NCBI RefSeq assembly: GCF_040954645.1
Contig: NC_092808.1
Location: 19,349,383-19,413,382 of the forward strand
DNA length: 64,000 bases
Reading direction: 5' to 3'
Source: Diabrotica undecimpunctata
Taxonomy: Eukaryota; Arthropoda; Insecta; Coleoptera; Chrysomelidae
Below, piece after piece: positions 36,301-52,075 of this stretch. Below the pieces are notes generated by a model. That model saw nothing but the letters and a program-made list of their open reading frames with translations. It did no database searches and had not been told where the DNA came from. The stretch's first letter is position 1. Each line of letters opens with the position of its first letter. Made by a program: the position numbers and the translations under genes.

Positions 36301-36402
36301 GGAATCTTCTGGTGGCTGAACTACTTCAAAATCTTTCATGGGGTTTGCTGCGCTTGGAGTGGAAGCTGCACCAAATGTACCTAACCCGCCTTGATTAAAC
36401 AT
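24389..36402 (-). CDS. RAE1: mRNA export factor RAE1 (WD40 repeat protein)
   Basis: Three coding exons on -: 36124-36402, 25203-25567 and 24389-24824, with GT/AG borders (donor gtaagt twice) and joined phases, give 359 residues; fly and human RAE1 are about this size. The start is the ATG at 36402 ([14 protein letters not shown]), preceding the conserved [21 protein letters not shown]40 blades are visible at [57 protein letters not shown] and [17 protein letters not shown]; the C-terminus [11 protein letters not shown] is typical. RAE1 binds NUP98 at the nuclear pore and takes part in mRNA export and spindle assembly. Intron 1 is about 10.5 kb and is filled with transposons, including an intact element in the opposite direction. 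No frame damage is seen. Confidence 0.96.
26505..26760 (-). mobile_element. Possible MULE-type transposase C-terminal fragment
   Basis: The - frame reads [20 protein letters not shown] followed by [20 protein letters not shown]. This recalls the IPPxIWA...RTTNxxESFHxxFN...HPxIFxF block found near the C-terminus of uncharacterised insect transposase-like proteins. It is short and isolated in RAE1 intron 1, and assigned by pattern memory only. The DNA between 25568 and 26500 shows nothing else that I can name. Confidence 0.35.
27000..27275 (+). mobile_element. LINE C-terminal fragment
   Basis: The + strand across frames reads [20 protein letters not shown] followed by HVQ, and ends near [20 protein letters not shown] before an AACAACAACAAAAAATA tail. 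This is the C-terminal tail and 3' end of a LINE (RKQLxWYGHVxRM ... WMEGI). It is truncated and frameshifted. Confidence 0.6.
27466..27893 (+). mobile_element. Penelope-like element reverse transcriptase fragment
   Basis: An open + frame reads [20 protein letters not shown], then [20 protein letters not shown] (RT catalytic YVDD) and [20 protein letters not shown], then [20 protein letters not shown]. The order GS-LSPI, YVDD, LPFLD, W-KP-YS-R---YYS-HP is characteristic of Penelope-like RTs. The N-terminal RT part and the GIY-YIG endonuclease are missing. The frame is abruptly joined at about 27893 to a different RT. Confidence 0.8.
27894..28135 (+). mobile_element. Non-LTR RT fragment fused to the Penelope fragment
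   Basis: Shifting to another + frame, 27897-28050 reads [20 protein letters not shown] and then [20 protein letters not shown], the RT fingers region with the catalytic FVDFKAAYD of Jockey/RTE-related LINEs. It decays after the next stop. The fusion probably reflects one element inserting into or recombining with another. Confidence 0.7.
28648..30438. mobile_element. Non-autonomous hAT element with CAAGAC subterminal repeats
   Basis: Terminal inverted repeats TAGTGTTGCCCAAA (28648) and TTTGGGCAACACTA (ending 30438) are flanked by an exact 8-bp duplication CTTATTTT (28640-28647 and 30439-30446). The 8-bp duplication and the TAGTG start are hAT features. Just inside both ends are dense CAAGAC/GTCTTG hexamers: 28665-28815, where GTCTTG then switches to CAAGAC, and 30290-30425. 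hAT transposases are known to bind subterminal repeats. The interior (about 28850-30250) has no transposase, so mobility would depend on another copy. A tRNA-like segment lies at about 30069-30152. Confidence 0.85.
30069..30152 (+). ncRNA. tRNA-like SINE head or degenerate tRNA
   Basis: TAGCTGAGTTAG fits the RNA polymerase III A box (TRGCNNAGYNGG) with one mismatch. About 45 bp downstream CTTCAAACC approximates a B box, and GCCTGGT near the start pairs with ACCAGG near the end like an acceptor stem. The middle does not fold as a normal tRNA. No poly(A) tail or target duplication was found. Confidence 0.3.
30842..30959. repeat. 59-bp tandem duplication of an RT scrap
   Basis: Copies 30842-30900 and 30901-30959 differ at only a few positions. 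The first reads [16 protein letters not shown] on +, resembling the AKYLGI segment of Jockey-type RTs. The remaining DNA 30960-31990 holds nothing firm, only a weak LINE-like antisense stretch near 31780-31960. Confidence 0.75.
32297..32590 (+). repeat. Diverged 145-bp tandem repeat in the transposon leader
   Basis: The segment beginning TTGACTTTG at 32297 recurs at 32442 with shared blocks such as TTAATAGCT and TTTAGTG-CA-TGTT. Two copies, moderately diverged, lie between the left terminal repeat and the start codon. Transposase-binding or promoter function is possible but unproven. Confidence 0.6.
32883..35330 (+). CDS. DUF7869-like putative transposase, 815 aa
   Basis: One uninterrupted frame starts at an ATG ([16 protein letters not shown]), so it is intronless inside a host intron. 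Residues about 110-165 are serine-rich and disordered. Around 275-290 is a Cys-rich start of the conserved core ([13 protein letters not shown]), followed by [29 protein letters not shown] pair lies at about 476. Candidate acidic catalytic positions are [12 protein letters not shown] (about 528), [14 protein letters not shown] (about 605) and [17 protein letters not shown] (about 644). The C-terminal [20 protein letters not shown] and [14 protein letters not shown] blocks recur in the broken copy at 23130-23750. I recall such proteins as a large uncharacterised insect family; DDE-transposase and Sola membership are inference from the terminal repeats, the 4-bp duplication and the Asp/Glu spacing. 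Confidence 0.8.
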   Translation: MPFRGRILVELANKSVDPPNSTQIYENCDIAHDPMPTEKQIINEEVLLSTASNVEDPNSNTPILLNNTDLSEHNNNTVDNVSDFSPVSDDDKEYLPYYSSNTKKRRYKNLLAPSNTKKLRRASSSSDSSSSSDTSSSTTSSCTSSSSNSGLSTSSISGTHKSESEEHPVYVATENNISVESINMRQNALENYNDILGLVQPDNQLALPAVTPSNFATGIENLSSKQADDCVVPKIVRRPGQSRKAVAKTLRNSGKEYLSASRNRRVIPARKMGSPCTTQCRLKCADHISEEIRKQIFDSYWAMGSLTRQREFIARSMVPVIPKYQYKMVNSNRKLKQSFHLKVDTSKTVRVCKIFFKNTLGISDRPIRTVISKIDNKGIIDTEQRGKHGKHAKLNDSLLSAVRNHINGIPRIESHYLRQQTTREFIDGGKTVSDLYRDYKEDCIRKSLSFVDIQIYRKIFKTDFNISFFVPKKDQCDLCAAYNIAQAGNKEALQEKYNIHISEKEKSREEKNNDKLLVCDNVIVACYDLQAVLPCPRGDVSVFYYKSKMNCFNFTISAIGRDQTECFFWNEVEGQRGANEIASCVLKYIRKMSEMTVSTNLNIIFYSDNCSGQQKNQFMISLYVYCLLTLKNLTSITHKFLIKGHTQNEGDAAHSTIEREVKKTLRSGPIYVPSQYITAIRKAKKKGNPYTVNELCYKDFYDIKELANLVNLQRNKEGETVKLTDIKVIRIERDEDNIKVTYKNSYYEDYKEIDIDGSNRCKTRKNRPMNQQFPLKQLYPTRLSLSELKKKHIQSMIDQNIIPEYYSVTYYNNIL

Positions 36403-37142
36403 TTTTGAAGTTTAAATATATCTCTCAAAGGATTTAAAACATACAAAAATCAAATAAACTGCAGTTTACCAAATGATGTATTTACATTTACAAGTACAAG
36501 GTATTTCAAACTAAAAAATATATTCGCTTATTATCGTTAGTTATCGTCGTTCGGTTTGACAGTGACAGTTATATAAAGGTTTTTTTACTCTTCTTTTAAT
36601 GATATAAGTATATTCCAGTTTGATTTTCGTCATATATGTTTATGCTTTTTCCTGTGCTTTTTCTCAACTTCAATAACTTTCTAAGGATTTTCTTGATAGT
36701 TAGATTTACTTAGAAAGTTTCTATATGCTGTAGTCGTATAAATAAAAAGGCATGGTGGAACTTTATTATTTCTATTAAAACGCTATATATAGTTATAAAG
36801 TGTAATGAGTGTAATAGAAGGAGAATATGTTATGTTGACGTGTTTTAATATTTTACAATAGCACGTAATATATTAAAACCATTATTATTAGTTAAAACTT
36901 AAATAAAACTTTTTTTAAATACTGTTTAAAAGTGATGAAAATCCTAACTTATTAACTTAACCTTCTATAGACTGTTGAATGAAACGAACAGAAGATGAAT
37001 GAAGAGGTCAATTGTCATGTCATGTGTCAAATTTCTTTTTCGAATTTACCATTGTGAAAATATTTTCACATTGTAAAAATCTGTAAACATCGGCGTAGAA
37101 TCGCCTTTAATATATAAGTATTTTATATAGAATTAATTCAAA
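36403..37142. promoter_or_regulatory. Shared divergent promoter region of RAE1 (-) and RpL12 (+)
   Basis: Only 740 bp separate the two start codons, and the interval must hold both 5' UTRs and promoters. A CTTTTTCG run with its C at 37035 resembles the pyrimidine TCT initiator used by animal ribosomal-protein genes and would give an RpL12 leader of about 108 nt. No TATA box is convincing. Confidence 0.45.
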
Positions 37143-38866
37143 ATGCCACCCAAATTCGATCCCACAGAAATTAAATATGGTAAGTATTCAAAATAATAAA
37201 AAACTAAATAAAATATAACCTATGTTTGTGTTATATACTAAAATATGAATTATATTTGTTTTCAGTTTACATGAGATGTGTCGGAGGTGAAGTGGGAGCT
37301 ACTTCTTCTTTGGCTCCTAAAATCGGTCCTCTAGGTTTGGTAAGTTAATTTCTATAAAATGATGCATATCTCAAAACATTTGTTTTGTTAACTTTGTGCT
37401 TCCATTACAGTCTCCCAAAAAAGTTGGTGACGATATTGCCAAAGGTACTGCTGATTGGAAAGGTCTAAAAATCACAGTTCAATTGAAAATCCAAAATCGT
37501 CAAGCTACTATTTCTGTAGTTCCATCTGCCTCTTCCCTGATTATTAGGGCTCTTAAAGAACCACCACGAGACAGGAAGAAGCAAAAGAACAGTAAGTAAA
37601 TAACAGCAAACATACATCATTTAAATGATTTGTTGAATGTATAAGATGTGAGGCTGTTTTATGTCTGCATATTTCTGTACAAGCTGTGTATGTCTGCATA
37701 TTTCTGTACAAGCTGCAAAGTTTGTACTTAACTGCATTATATCTACTTTAAGAATTAGTAGCATGTCACAACAAAATTATGAATGAAAACTTTGGCCTAA
37801 TAATTACAATTCTTGACACCTTAATAGATACAAAATTTTGAAAGTATTTGGCAAAAAAGTTTTTGAATTCTGTTTTTACTGTATATTATTATTTTTCTCC
37901 TTTATTTATTATATAATTCAATTTTTTACAATAAAGAATTGGTTTTGACCATTAGGTCTTACTCTATGTTTAGTGCCTTGTTCCCTGTACCAAGCCAATA
38001 TAACAACTAACTCTTTTACGAAATTCTGTTTTTTCACTAGGTGCTCATTGTTTAATATTGTTTCTCATGTGCTTCTGAAGGCACATGATCTTTGTTCTTA
38101 TGTTTTGACTAGTTTTATTACTGCTTTTTATATATACTGATGTTTGAAAGCAATATTCCCCTTGATTGTATGGTAATTTCTTGTTTACTTGGAAATTAGA
38201 CATCTTTATTTCGATAACATTTCTCATGTATGCCATAAAGGCACAACTTCTTCAATTTTATAAATATTAATTAGTAAAACCTGTCATGCATTTTTCATTA
38301 TTGAAAACAATGTTCTAATTAAGTAAAGTCTTCAATTGGCTATCCTTTAACTGTTAAGTTATACAATCAAAATACCACTGAGTCAGAGAATATTGCATGT
38401 TGTATTTATATTTGTTTTGTACACATTTCTATTATTTAGTCATGTTCGGTAATTATGTAAGTTATAGTAGGAAATTTGTACAAATATGGGTATCTTTTAG
38501 TAACTTACATTGTTTAATACAAAAATAGCAGTACCATGCTGATATAATTAATTTAAATAAGATTGAATTGTGTAGGAAAGCAGTCATATAAGATCTAATT
38601 CAGCAAAACTGTTAAATGGATGTGTATTGTAATTATATTAATACCTATTTTTACTTTTAGTTAAACACAGTGGTAACATTACTTTTGATGAAATCATTGC
38701 TATTGCCAGACAAATGAGGCCCAGATCAATGGCCAAACAGTTATCTGGAACTGTAAAAGAAGTTTTAGGAACAGCCCAATCAGTTGGATGTACAATTGAT
38801 GGTAAAGCAGCACATGATGTTATTGACGAGGTTAATGAAGGAACCATAGAAGTACCAGATGAATAA
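37143..38866 (+). CDS. RpL12: 60S ribosomal protein L12 (uL11)
   Basis: Four coding exons, 37143-37179, 37266-37339, 37411-37591 and 38661-38866 (TAA), with GT/AG borders and matching phases, give 165 residues, the usual length. The protein starts [20 protein letters not shown] and ends [11 protein letters not shown]. The conserved [16 protein letters not shown] and [20 protein letters not shown] blocks are present. uL11 sits at the base of the P-stalk near the GTPase-associated centre and contacts 28S rRNA and the elongation factors. The third intron (about 1.07 kb) carries a 29-bp tandem repeat and no host exon. Confidence 0.97.
37661..37718. repeat. 29-bp tandem duplication
   Basis: ATGTCTGCATATTTCTGTAC begins both copies (37661 and 37690). 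Two nearly identical units in RpL12 intron 3 point to a recent slippage-type duplication. Confidence 0.85.
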
Positions 38867-40826
38867 ACTATTAGAATATTTTTTCTAAGTTATCAGTTGT
38901 TTTATTTAACCTTTAACGCCCAAATGTAACACGTTTGAATTTGTTTAGAACATGTACACCTTATTTCAGTTAATGTTCATTTTGTGTGATTATGGTGATA
39001 ATACATGTTACTGACTAAGCTGAAACATAATGGTTCTCTTTCTATATCACCTAACAAATATTAAAGTTTTGAAGCTGTGACTACTGTAATATTTTTCAAA
39101 ATGATTACAATATGCTCTTAATATTAGATCACCATAATATGTTAGTGGGACTTCATAAAAGAATAATCCACTTGTAGTAGCAGAGACATCTAGAAAATTG
39201 TTTAGTTTTCTGAAGCTTTAGGGCATGTTTTTCATTCTAACCAGAAGATTGAAATATTCTTTGTTTCTTACTTTTGGTTTGGAATATTTCCCCAGCAGCC
39301 TGCACTCACAGGAATAAAAAACTGAACTTATTCGACCTTGGGCTTGCTCTAGCTCGTTTTCATTGGATAAATAGTAATTACAGTTCTTAGCTAATGAAAA
39401 AAAAAAAAGAACAGCACAAACAAGCTCATATAATATCAATCACAAAAGTTTCGGTAAGATATCCACCTCCCTTGCAACATCACAATATTATTCTTTGTAG
39501 ACGCTTCTAAGGTGCACTAAGGTCTTTTTTCCTGTTAGACACATTTTAGCACAAAAATGTATAATAAGCACAAGGATACCTACATATTGTGATTTAAGCA
39601 ATGTCGTTTTGTAACAACACCTATAACTCATATACCTGTATGATGAGATTTAGTGAGAGTTTGAAACCAACTTTTTCAGTTATAATGTCTGTGAAGATCT
39701 TCATGTATTGCTTTATTTCAACTCTTAAAATCCCTAGACTGGTACACAAGTTTTAGATATTAAATTTGTGTTCCTTATCATCCTTACATTTATATGTAGA
39801 GGGTGGCAGAATCTAGCATTAGCTTTAATGCTTAAAGTGGGGTATGGTCTTATTGGAACCATGATACTATAACCAACGTGTTTGTTATAGTATCATGATT
39901 GCCCCCACGATTCCTACACAAGCGATGAGTCTGCGCTTTTTGAAAATATATCATTGCCTTTTGCCACGATTTTTTTTCTTATCCGTCTTTTTATTTTTAA
40001 CTGTATACCAAGAATATTAATTTTTAAAGTGTTATTTATTTGGAACTCAAATTTTAAATGTATGTGCTAATGTTAAAAAAAGATGGCACAGTAAGCGGTA
40101 CAGTAGAATAGCGCGAAGCTTCATGCTGTATTTTTAAAATTGAATAAAGTAAGTAGTTTTAGTATTTATTTATTATCCATATTTTAAACATATATAATTC
40201 AATAAATTATTCTGTTTGCTCCTAACGCCACCTGCTAACGTATTAACAAAGCAAACGTTGTTTAGTTTTGACAGATCCGTTAAACTCAGACGAAATATTA
40301 AATTAATATAATAATAATGTAAATAAATATCATTTGATAGTAAATTTGATTATTATAAAGATGTTTAAAAATAATTATTGTATTTATATGAAATTATTTT
40401 AAAACGAGTACCTTTTAACATATATTCTTTTAATTTTTTACTTCTCATTTAATGTATGTATTTTAATAATTATTTTTCATGCAGTTTTTAATTTACACTT
40501 ACTTAGAGTAAATATATGATGACTAGAAACAAATAGATTGAGGGTAGTTAAGAACCGCTATTTTCTTACGGTACGCGTGGCCCTAGTTACGTGACGCTCT
40601 TCTCGGCGTTTTACTATAGAGAGTATGATAATGATATTTGCTGGATTTTTATTCTGTCGCTCATAAGGTAAACAGAAGAAGATTTAAACCACTAAAAACT
40701 TTTCAGGTTAGATCTTGTAGTGAAAATAAGACAAGCATCAACAAAAGTACTGTACTATTTTGGAAACTTTATTTCCAAATTATACATTTCATATTAAAAT
40801 TCTGAATTTGCATTGTTAAATAAATA
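38867..40826. other. Intergenic region between RpL12 and RPB5
   Basis: It holds the RpL12 3' UTR and the RPB5 promoter and 5' UTR. There are no credible ORFs. A perfect 14-bp hairpin (CATGATACTATAAC, 39860-39873 with 39884-39897, 10-nt loop) is the only clear structure. Confidence 0.5.
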
Positions 40827-47656
<6,830 letters not shown>

Positions 47657-47684
47657 GTATTTTTTATAGTATGAATGTAATTTT

Positions 47685-47694
47685 AATAAATAAA
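47685..47694 (+). terminator. Poly(A) signals of RPB5
   Basis: Overlapping AATAAATAAA 29 bp after the RPB5 stop. Confidence 0.65.
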
Positions 47695-47798
47695 ATCTGT
47701 ATAATGGTTTATTTCTTTTCAAAATTACCTTACCTTATATGTAGATAACCAAAATGTATGGATTATCCGCAATACTTTGGACATACGGACTTTGGACT

Positions 47799-47859
47799 AA
47801 AAATTATTCGGTCTTCCGATACAGCAGGACGTTATATTTTTTACCGATTAGCTTGTTAA
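47799..47859 (+). pseudogene. Duplicate of the terminal RPB5 exon
   Basis: It encodes KIIRSSDTAGRYIFYRLAC with a stop, against KIIRSSETAGRYISYRLVC in the functional exon: three substitutions (E to D, S to F, V to A). The acceptor is gone: the bases before it are TTTGGACTA rather than the TTTGTTACAG used by the real exon. It is therefore unlikely to be spliced in. Confidence 0.85.
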
Positions 47860-48224
47860 GTATTTTTTATAGTATGAATGTAATTTTAATAAATAATCTT
47901 TATAATGGTTTATTTCTTTCCAAAGTTACCTTACCTTATATGTAGATAACCAAAATGTATGGATTATCCGCAATACTTTGGAGACTATAATAATACAAAA
48001 TCAATTTGAAGAAACGGGTTACATAAATGATTACAAACAACATACAATTATAAGAGAAGAATCATCTATCATGTATAAATTGACCATTTGCTATAAATAA
48101 TATTGAGATATTCTACAACTCTAAAAAAATTATATTTTTGCATAACTGTTTCAAATATTTTGAGACGTTATAATTTATAATAACACTGAATTGTCTTCAT
48201 TTGGAATTTTAATATGACCTCCTC

Positions 48225-50590
48225 CTCCTCCTAAGTGCCTTCTCTGTTGAGGTTGGCGATAAATATGGCAAATTTCACTCTATTCTGAGCTTGATGAATT
48301 AATTCATTTCCTTTTGTGTGGGTACAATCTCTGATGTTTCGTAGCCAAGATTTTTCTTTCGTCCTATGCCCCTTTTACCTTTAATCTTGCCTTCTAATAT
48401 TACTTGGAGCTGCTCAAATTCCCTATGGCGCATTATGTGTCCTAGTATGACGTCCTTCTAATTTTGATAGTATTGACCAGATGAGGGCGTGTGTTCATTG
48501 CTCTCAGTACTTCTTCATTCGTAGTTCTGCTGGTCCAGCTTATTCTTAGCATTCGGCGGTACATCCACATTTCAAATGAATTTAATTTGTTGACGTCATA
48601 CTGTTTTAATGTCCAGGTCTCACAGCCATATAGTAATAGAGACCACACATAACACTTTAGTGTTCTCAATCTTATTGAGACTGATAGCTTGGGGTTACAG
48701 AGCATTTTACGCATATTAATGAAACCAGATCTTGCTATTTCAATGCGTCTTCTAATTTCTTTTGAGTGGTCTAGTTGACTATATTAGTTCTCTGCCCAGG
48801 TATATGAAGCTTTGGGAATTCTGAAGGGGGATACCATTTATTTATATGTTAGGTGTAACTTGTTCGTGGGGGTTTTTGTGGAATACCAGAATTTTGGTTT
48901 TGGAAAAGTTAATGTCCAAGCCCAGCCTGTGACTTTCTTCTGATAATATGTTCATTAATATATTTAGCTGGTCTTCTGTTTCTGCTAATACTATTACGGC
49001 ATATACATTAAATAATAGGGGGATAAAATGCACCCTTAACACACTCCTCGTTCTATGTTGATGTACTTGGTGTTTCCGTTCTCTGTTCGAACGAATCCTG
49101 TGTGGTTCCAGTATGTATTACTTATGATAGCTATGTCATGTCCGTCCAACCCTACTTCTTTTAGCACCTCGATCAATTTTACGTGTTTGATGCGGTTAAA
49201 GGCCTTTCTATAATCGACAAAGCACACATACAGCCGTTTTTGAACCTCAAGATACTTTTCCGCCATCAGTGTCAATCCCATAATTGCTTCTCTAGTGCCT
49301 TTACCCTTTCTAAAGCCATATTGAGAACGACTCAGGTATTCTTCACACTTATTTTGAATTCGGTTATAAATTATTCGCATAAAAATCTTAGCGGCATGAC
49401 TCATTAGGGATACAGTTCGATGGTCTTCACATTTCCTTGCTTTTTGTATCTTAGGAAGAGCTATATATGTGGATGTTAGCCAGTCATGCGGTATTATGCC
49501 ATGTTCATATATAATGTTGTAGAGGGATGTTAATTTCCTGACAGCATTATCACTTAGGTGTTTAAAATGTTCGGTTGTTATTAGGTCTTCGCCGGGTGCC
49601 TTGTTCTTTGCGTCTTTTATTGCCTGCAGAACTTCTTCGGTGAGAATGTTTAATTTTTCATCTGTATCTATTTTTGGGGGCTCTTCTGTTCTCTGATCAC
49701 CAAACAAATCTTTAAGATATTGCTCCCATATTTCTTTTTGTTTTTCAGGGTCAATTTTTATTTTTTTTTTTTGTTTGTTACAATCGATAAGTGTTTGGGT
49801 TTCCATATTCCAGCTACTTCTTTAACCTTTCTGTGTAGTTCTCTATCTTTATGCTTCATTTGCAGATCTTCTACCTCTTTACATTTTTCTTTCATCCACT
49901 CTTCCTTAGCTACATTTATTTTTTTCTCAGTTTCCCTGTTAAGTTCTTTGTATCTTGTTAGGTTTTTCTTTTTTACCATCCGTCTCCTCTCCATAATTTG
50001 TAATATTTCGTTTGTCATCCATGGTTTTCTATGTTTACGGTTTTATTTCTGTATACTTTGGTCTACTGCCTCCAAGACAGTATTTTTAATTTTAATTTTC
50101 CCCCACATATCTTCAATGTTTTCTTTTACTGTCTTCTCTTTAGCGGGAGCTATTGTCTTAGACTCTAACTGCGTGTCTACCATGTCTTCATACTTCTGTT
50201 GCTGTCCTTGGTTAGCACTACTCCATGCTATTCTCTGACTGGGTTTAGCCTTGTCTACTCTTTTAAGTTTTAATCGGATGGTTGCGACTACAGGATTGTG
50301 GTCTGAATTTATGTCACAGCTTGGGTACGTTTTTACATTTAGAATACCATTACGGAACCTTTTGTTAATTGTAATGTAGTCGATTTGGTTCCTCACAATA
50401 TTTCCTTCGCAATCTTGAGCAGACCTCCACGTATATAGACGTCTTTTAGGTAATTTAAACCATGTGTTAAGAACCACCAGGTTGTTCTCTTAGCAAAATT
50501 CAACAAAGCGTGTGCCTCGTTCGTTCCTGGTCCCTAAACCATATGGGCCGATGATATGACCACCAGGCATTAAATATGAACAGGACTCTT
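48225..50590 (-). mobile_element. RTE-like LINE, longest copy in the window (endonuclease C-terminus to 3' end)
   Basis: On the - strand, from about 50590: GGHIIGPYGLGTRNERGTRF and then NLVVLNTWFKLPKRRLYTWR, IDYITINKRFRN and DINSDHNPVVATIRLKLK, the C-terminal half of an apurinic-type endonuclease with its SDH motif. Then come a charged linker (49758-50018), the RT N-terminal half (49036-49806: DHRTVSLMSHAAK, QYGFRKGKGTREAI, CFVDYRKAFNRI), a deletion across the GVRQGC-YADD region at about 49036, more RT (48842-49042), and the C-terminal LLYGCETWTLKQYDVNKLNS and RMLRISWTSRTTNEEVLR. The 3' end is a GGA-repeat tail near 48225. The 5' half of the endonuclease is truncated. Inactive. Confidence 0.85.
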
Positions 50591-50834
50591 TTTAAAACTC
50601 TCTCTAGGTGAAGTGAGTAACGTTACGTCTTGATATATGTTGGGTGGGGATTGAAAGAAGCAGGGATCCACATAGAAAACCTTTTCATGGTTAAACAACA
50701 TCAGAGATTGGACCGGTCTCAATACTTAATCCTTACTGAGAGCCGCACAGGATAGAGAAAGATTTCTCAAATCGGCTCGCCATAGGAGATTGTTTGGTTG
50801 TTAGTAATATCTATCATCTCTGAGCAAGATGTAC

Positions 50835-51265
50835 ATACGTCTGTTGAGCAGAGTATTATTAAAATTTCGTCGCAGAAGGGCGTAAAACCTGCCGAAATTT
50901 TACATCAACTAACTGCACAGTTCACTGAAAAAACTCTTTCAAAAAACAGAAATCTACGACTGGCATAAATGATTTTCCGATGGTCTAGTCAGTACAAAAT
51001 GAGACCTATGCACACCGACAGCGGACAAGCACAAAAAACAATATGGGAATCAATAATTTCAAATGATTTGGGTAACAGCAAGGTGGATTCCTCGCCTGTT
51101 AACGAAAGATTATAAAGTAAACCATCTTGCCGCACGTGAAAGACTTTTGACACGATATCGAACAGAGGGAGATGACTTCTTGAGGCACATTGTCGTCTGT
51201 AATCAGACGTGGGTGCATCATTACATCCCACAGTCTAAGCAAGCAAAGGCGAAAATGCCCTATTT
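50835..51265 (+). mobile_element. mariner transposase remnant
   Basis: The + strand across frames reads VEQSIIIKISSQKGVKPAEI, then ARWIPRLLTKDYKVNHLAAR, ERLLTRYRTEGDDFLRHIVV and NQTWVHHYIPQSKQAK, the mariner core before and at the first catalytic block (normally GDETWVHHYTPESKQ; here the catalytic Asp is missing, with CNQTW in its place). The sequence is cut off after this. 50591-50834 is unclassified. Confidence 0.7.
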
Positions 51266-51399
51266 CTGCTGGGAAAATTCTTGCAACAAGTATTTGTGAT
51301 TGCAGAGGCATACTACTCGTTGAAGGTGCCACAAGGAAGAGTGCATCAGCTTCAAAAACATTAATTAAAAAGTTGACAGCATACACAACGATGGTATTA

Positions 51400-51550
51400 G
51401 AATTTATTGCACTTGGAACCTTCCGGACAACTCCCACCGAAAGCACACTGAGCGAAGCCGGCGAACCACCTCTACACTACCGAAGAATACACTTAACTTT
51501 AGTTCATGCCACATCTATAGTTTCTATAGCCTCAAATATAAACAAACATC
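51400..51550 (+). mobile_element. LINE fragment (between RT and RNase H)
   Basis: The frame reads ALGTFRTTPTESTLSEAGEP and then PLHYRRIHLTLVHATSIVSI, matching the conserved GAFRTSP...EPPLxxRR stretch between RT and RNase H in Jockey/I-type LINEs. Truncated at both ends. Confidence 0.55.
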
Positions 51551-51604
51551 TCTTCTGTAATACTTTTATCAACAAGTACATCAATTATTACAACAATAAC
51601 CTCT

Positions 51605-52075
51605 GTGCCCCCAAATCTTACTACGAGAGAATCCGATTATGTAATTAGTAATACATTGAATAAAAACCCTTCACTTTCCCAAGGATCGAGAACTTTTAAT
51701 TTAGATAAAACCGGGCTCACCACTGTTCAGAACCCTAAAAAGATTATTGCAACAAAGGATGTCAAGCACGTAAACCATTGTACGAGTGGTGAACGAGGTG
51801 AGCTGGTTACAATGTGTGCCATTGTTTCTGCTGCTGGAATTTCACTGGCACCAGTCCTAGTATTTCCTAGGAAATCTTTTTAGCCGCATATGTTACAAGG
51901 TGCTCCTTCCGATACATTAGGGTTAGCAGCACAAAGCGGCTGGATGAATTCCGAATTATTTGTCGAGGTATTGGAACATTTTATCATACAAACAAATAGT
52001 TCAATAAATAATCCTTCTCTATTGATTTATGATAATGCAGAGTGTCACATATCTGCAAAAATAGTTAACAGGGTG
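51605..52075 (+). mobile_element. pogo/Tigger-like transposase fragment (DDE part)
   Basis: Two + frames split by a stop read FNLDKTGLTTVQNPKKIIAT (first catalytic Asp region), TSGERGELVTMCAIVSAAGI and LAPVLVFPRKSF, then GAPSDTLGLAAQSGWMNSEL and LLIYDNAECHISAKIVNRV (second Asp). This is the DDE_1 domain of Tigger/Jerky-type pogo transposases. It stops at 52075, where an LTR-like palindrome begins. A matching C-terminal piece reappears at 54256-54570. Confidence 0.75.

Noticed and set aside
49720..50238. 172-codon hydrophobic + frame that looks like a membrane protein
   Set aside because: Antisense shadow of the lysine-rich LINE linker and endonuclease end on -.
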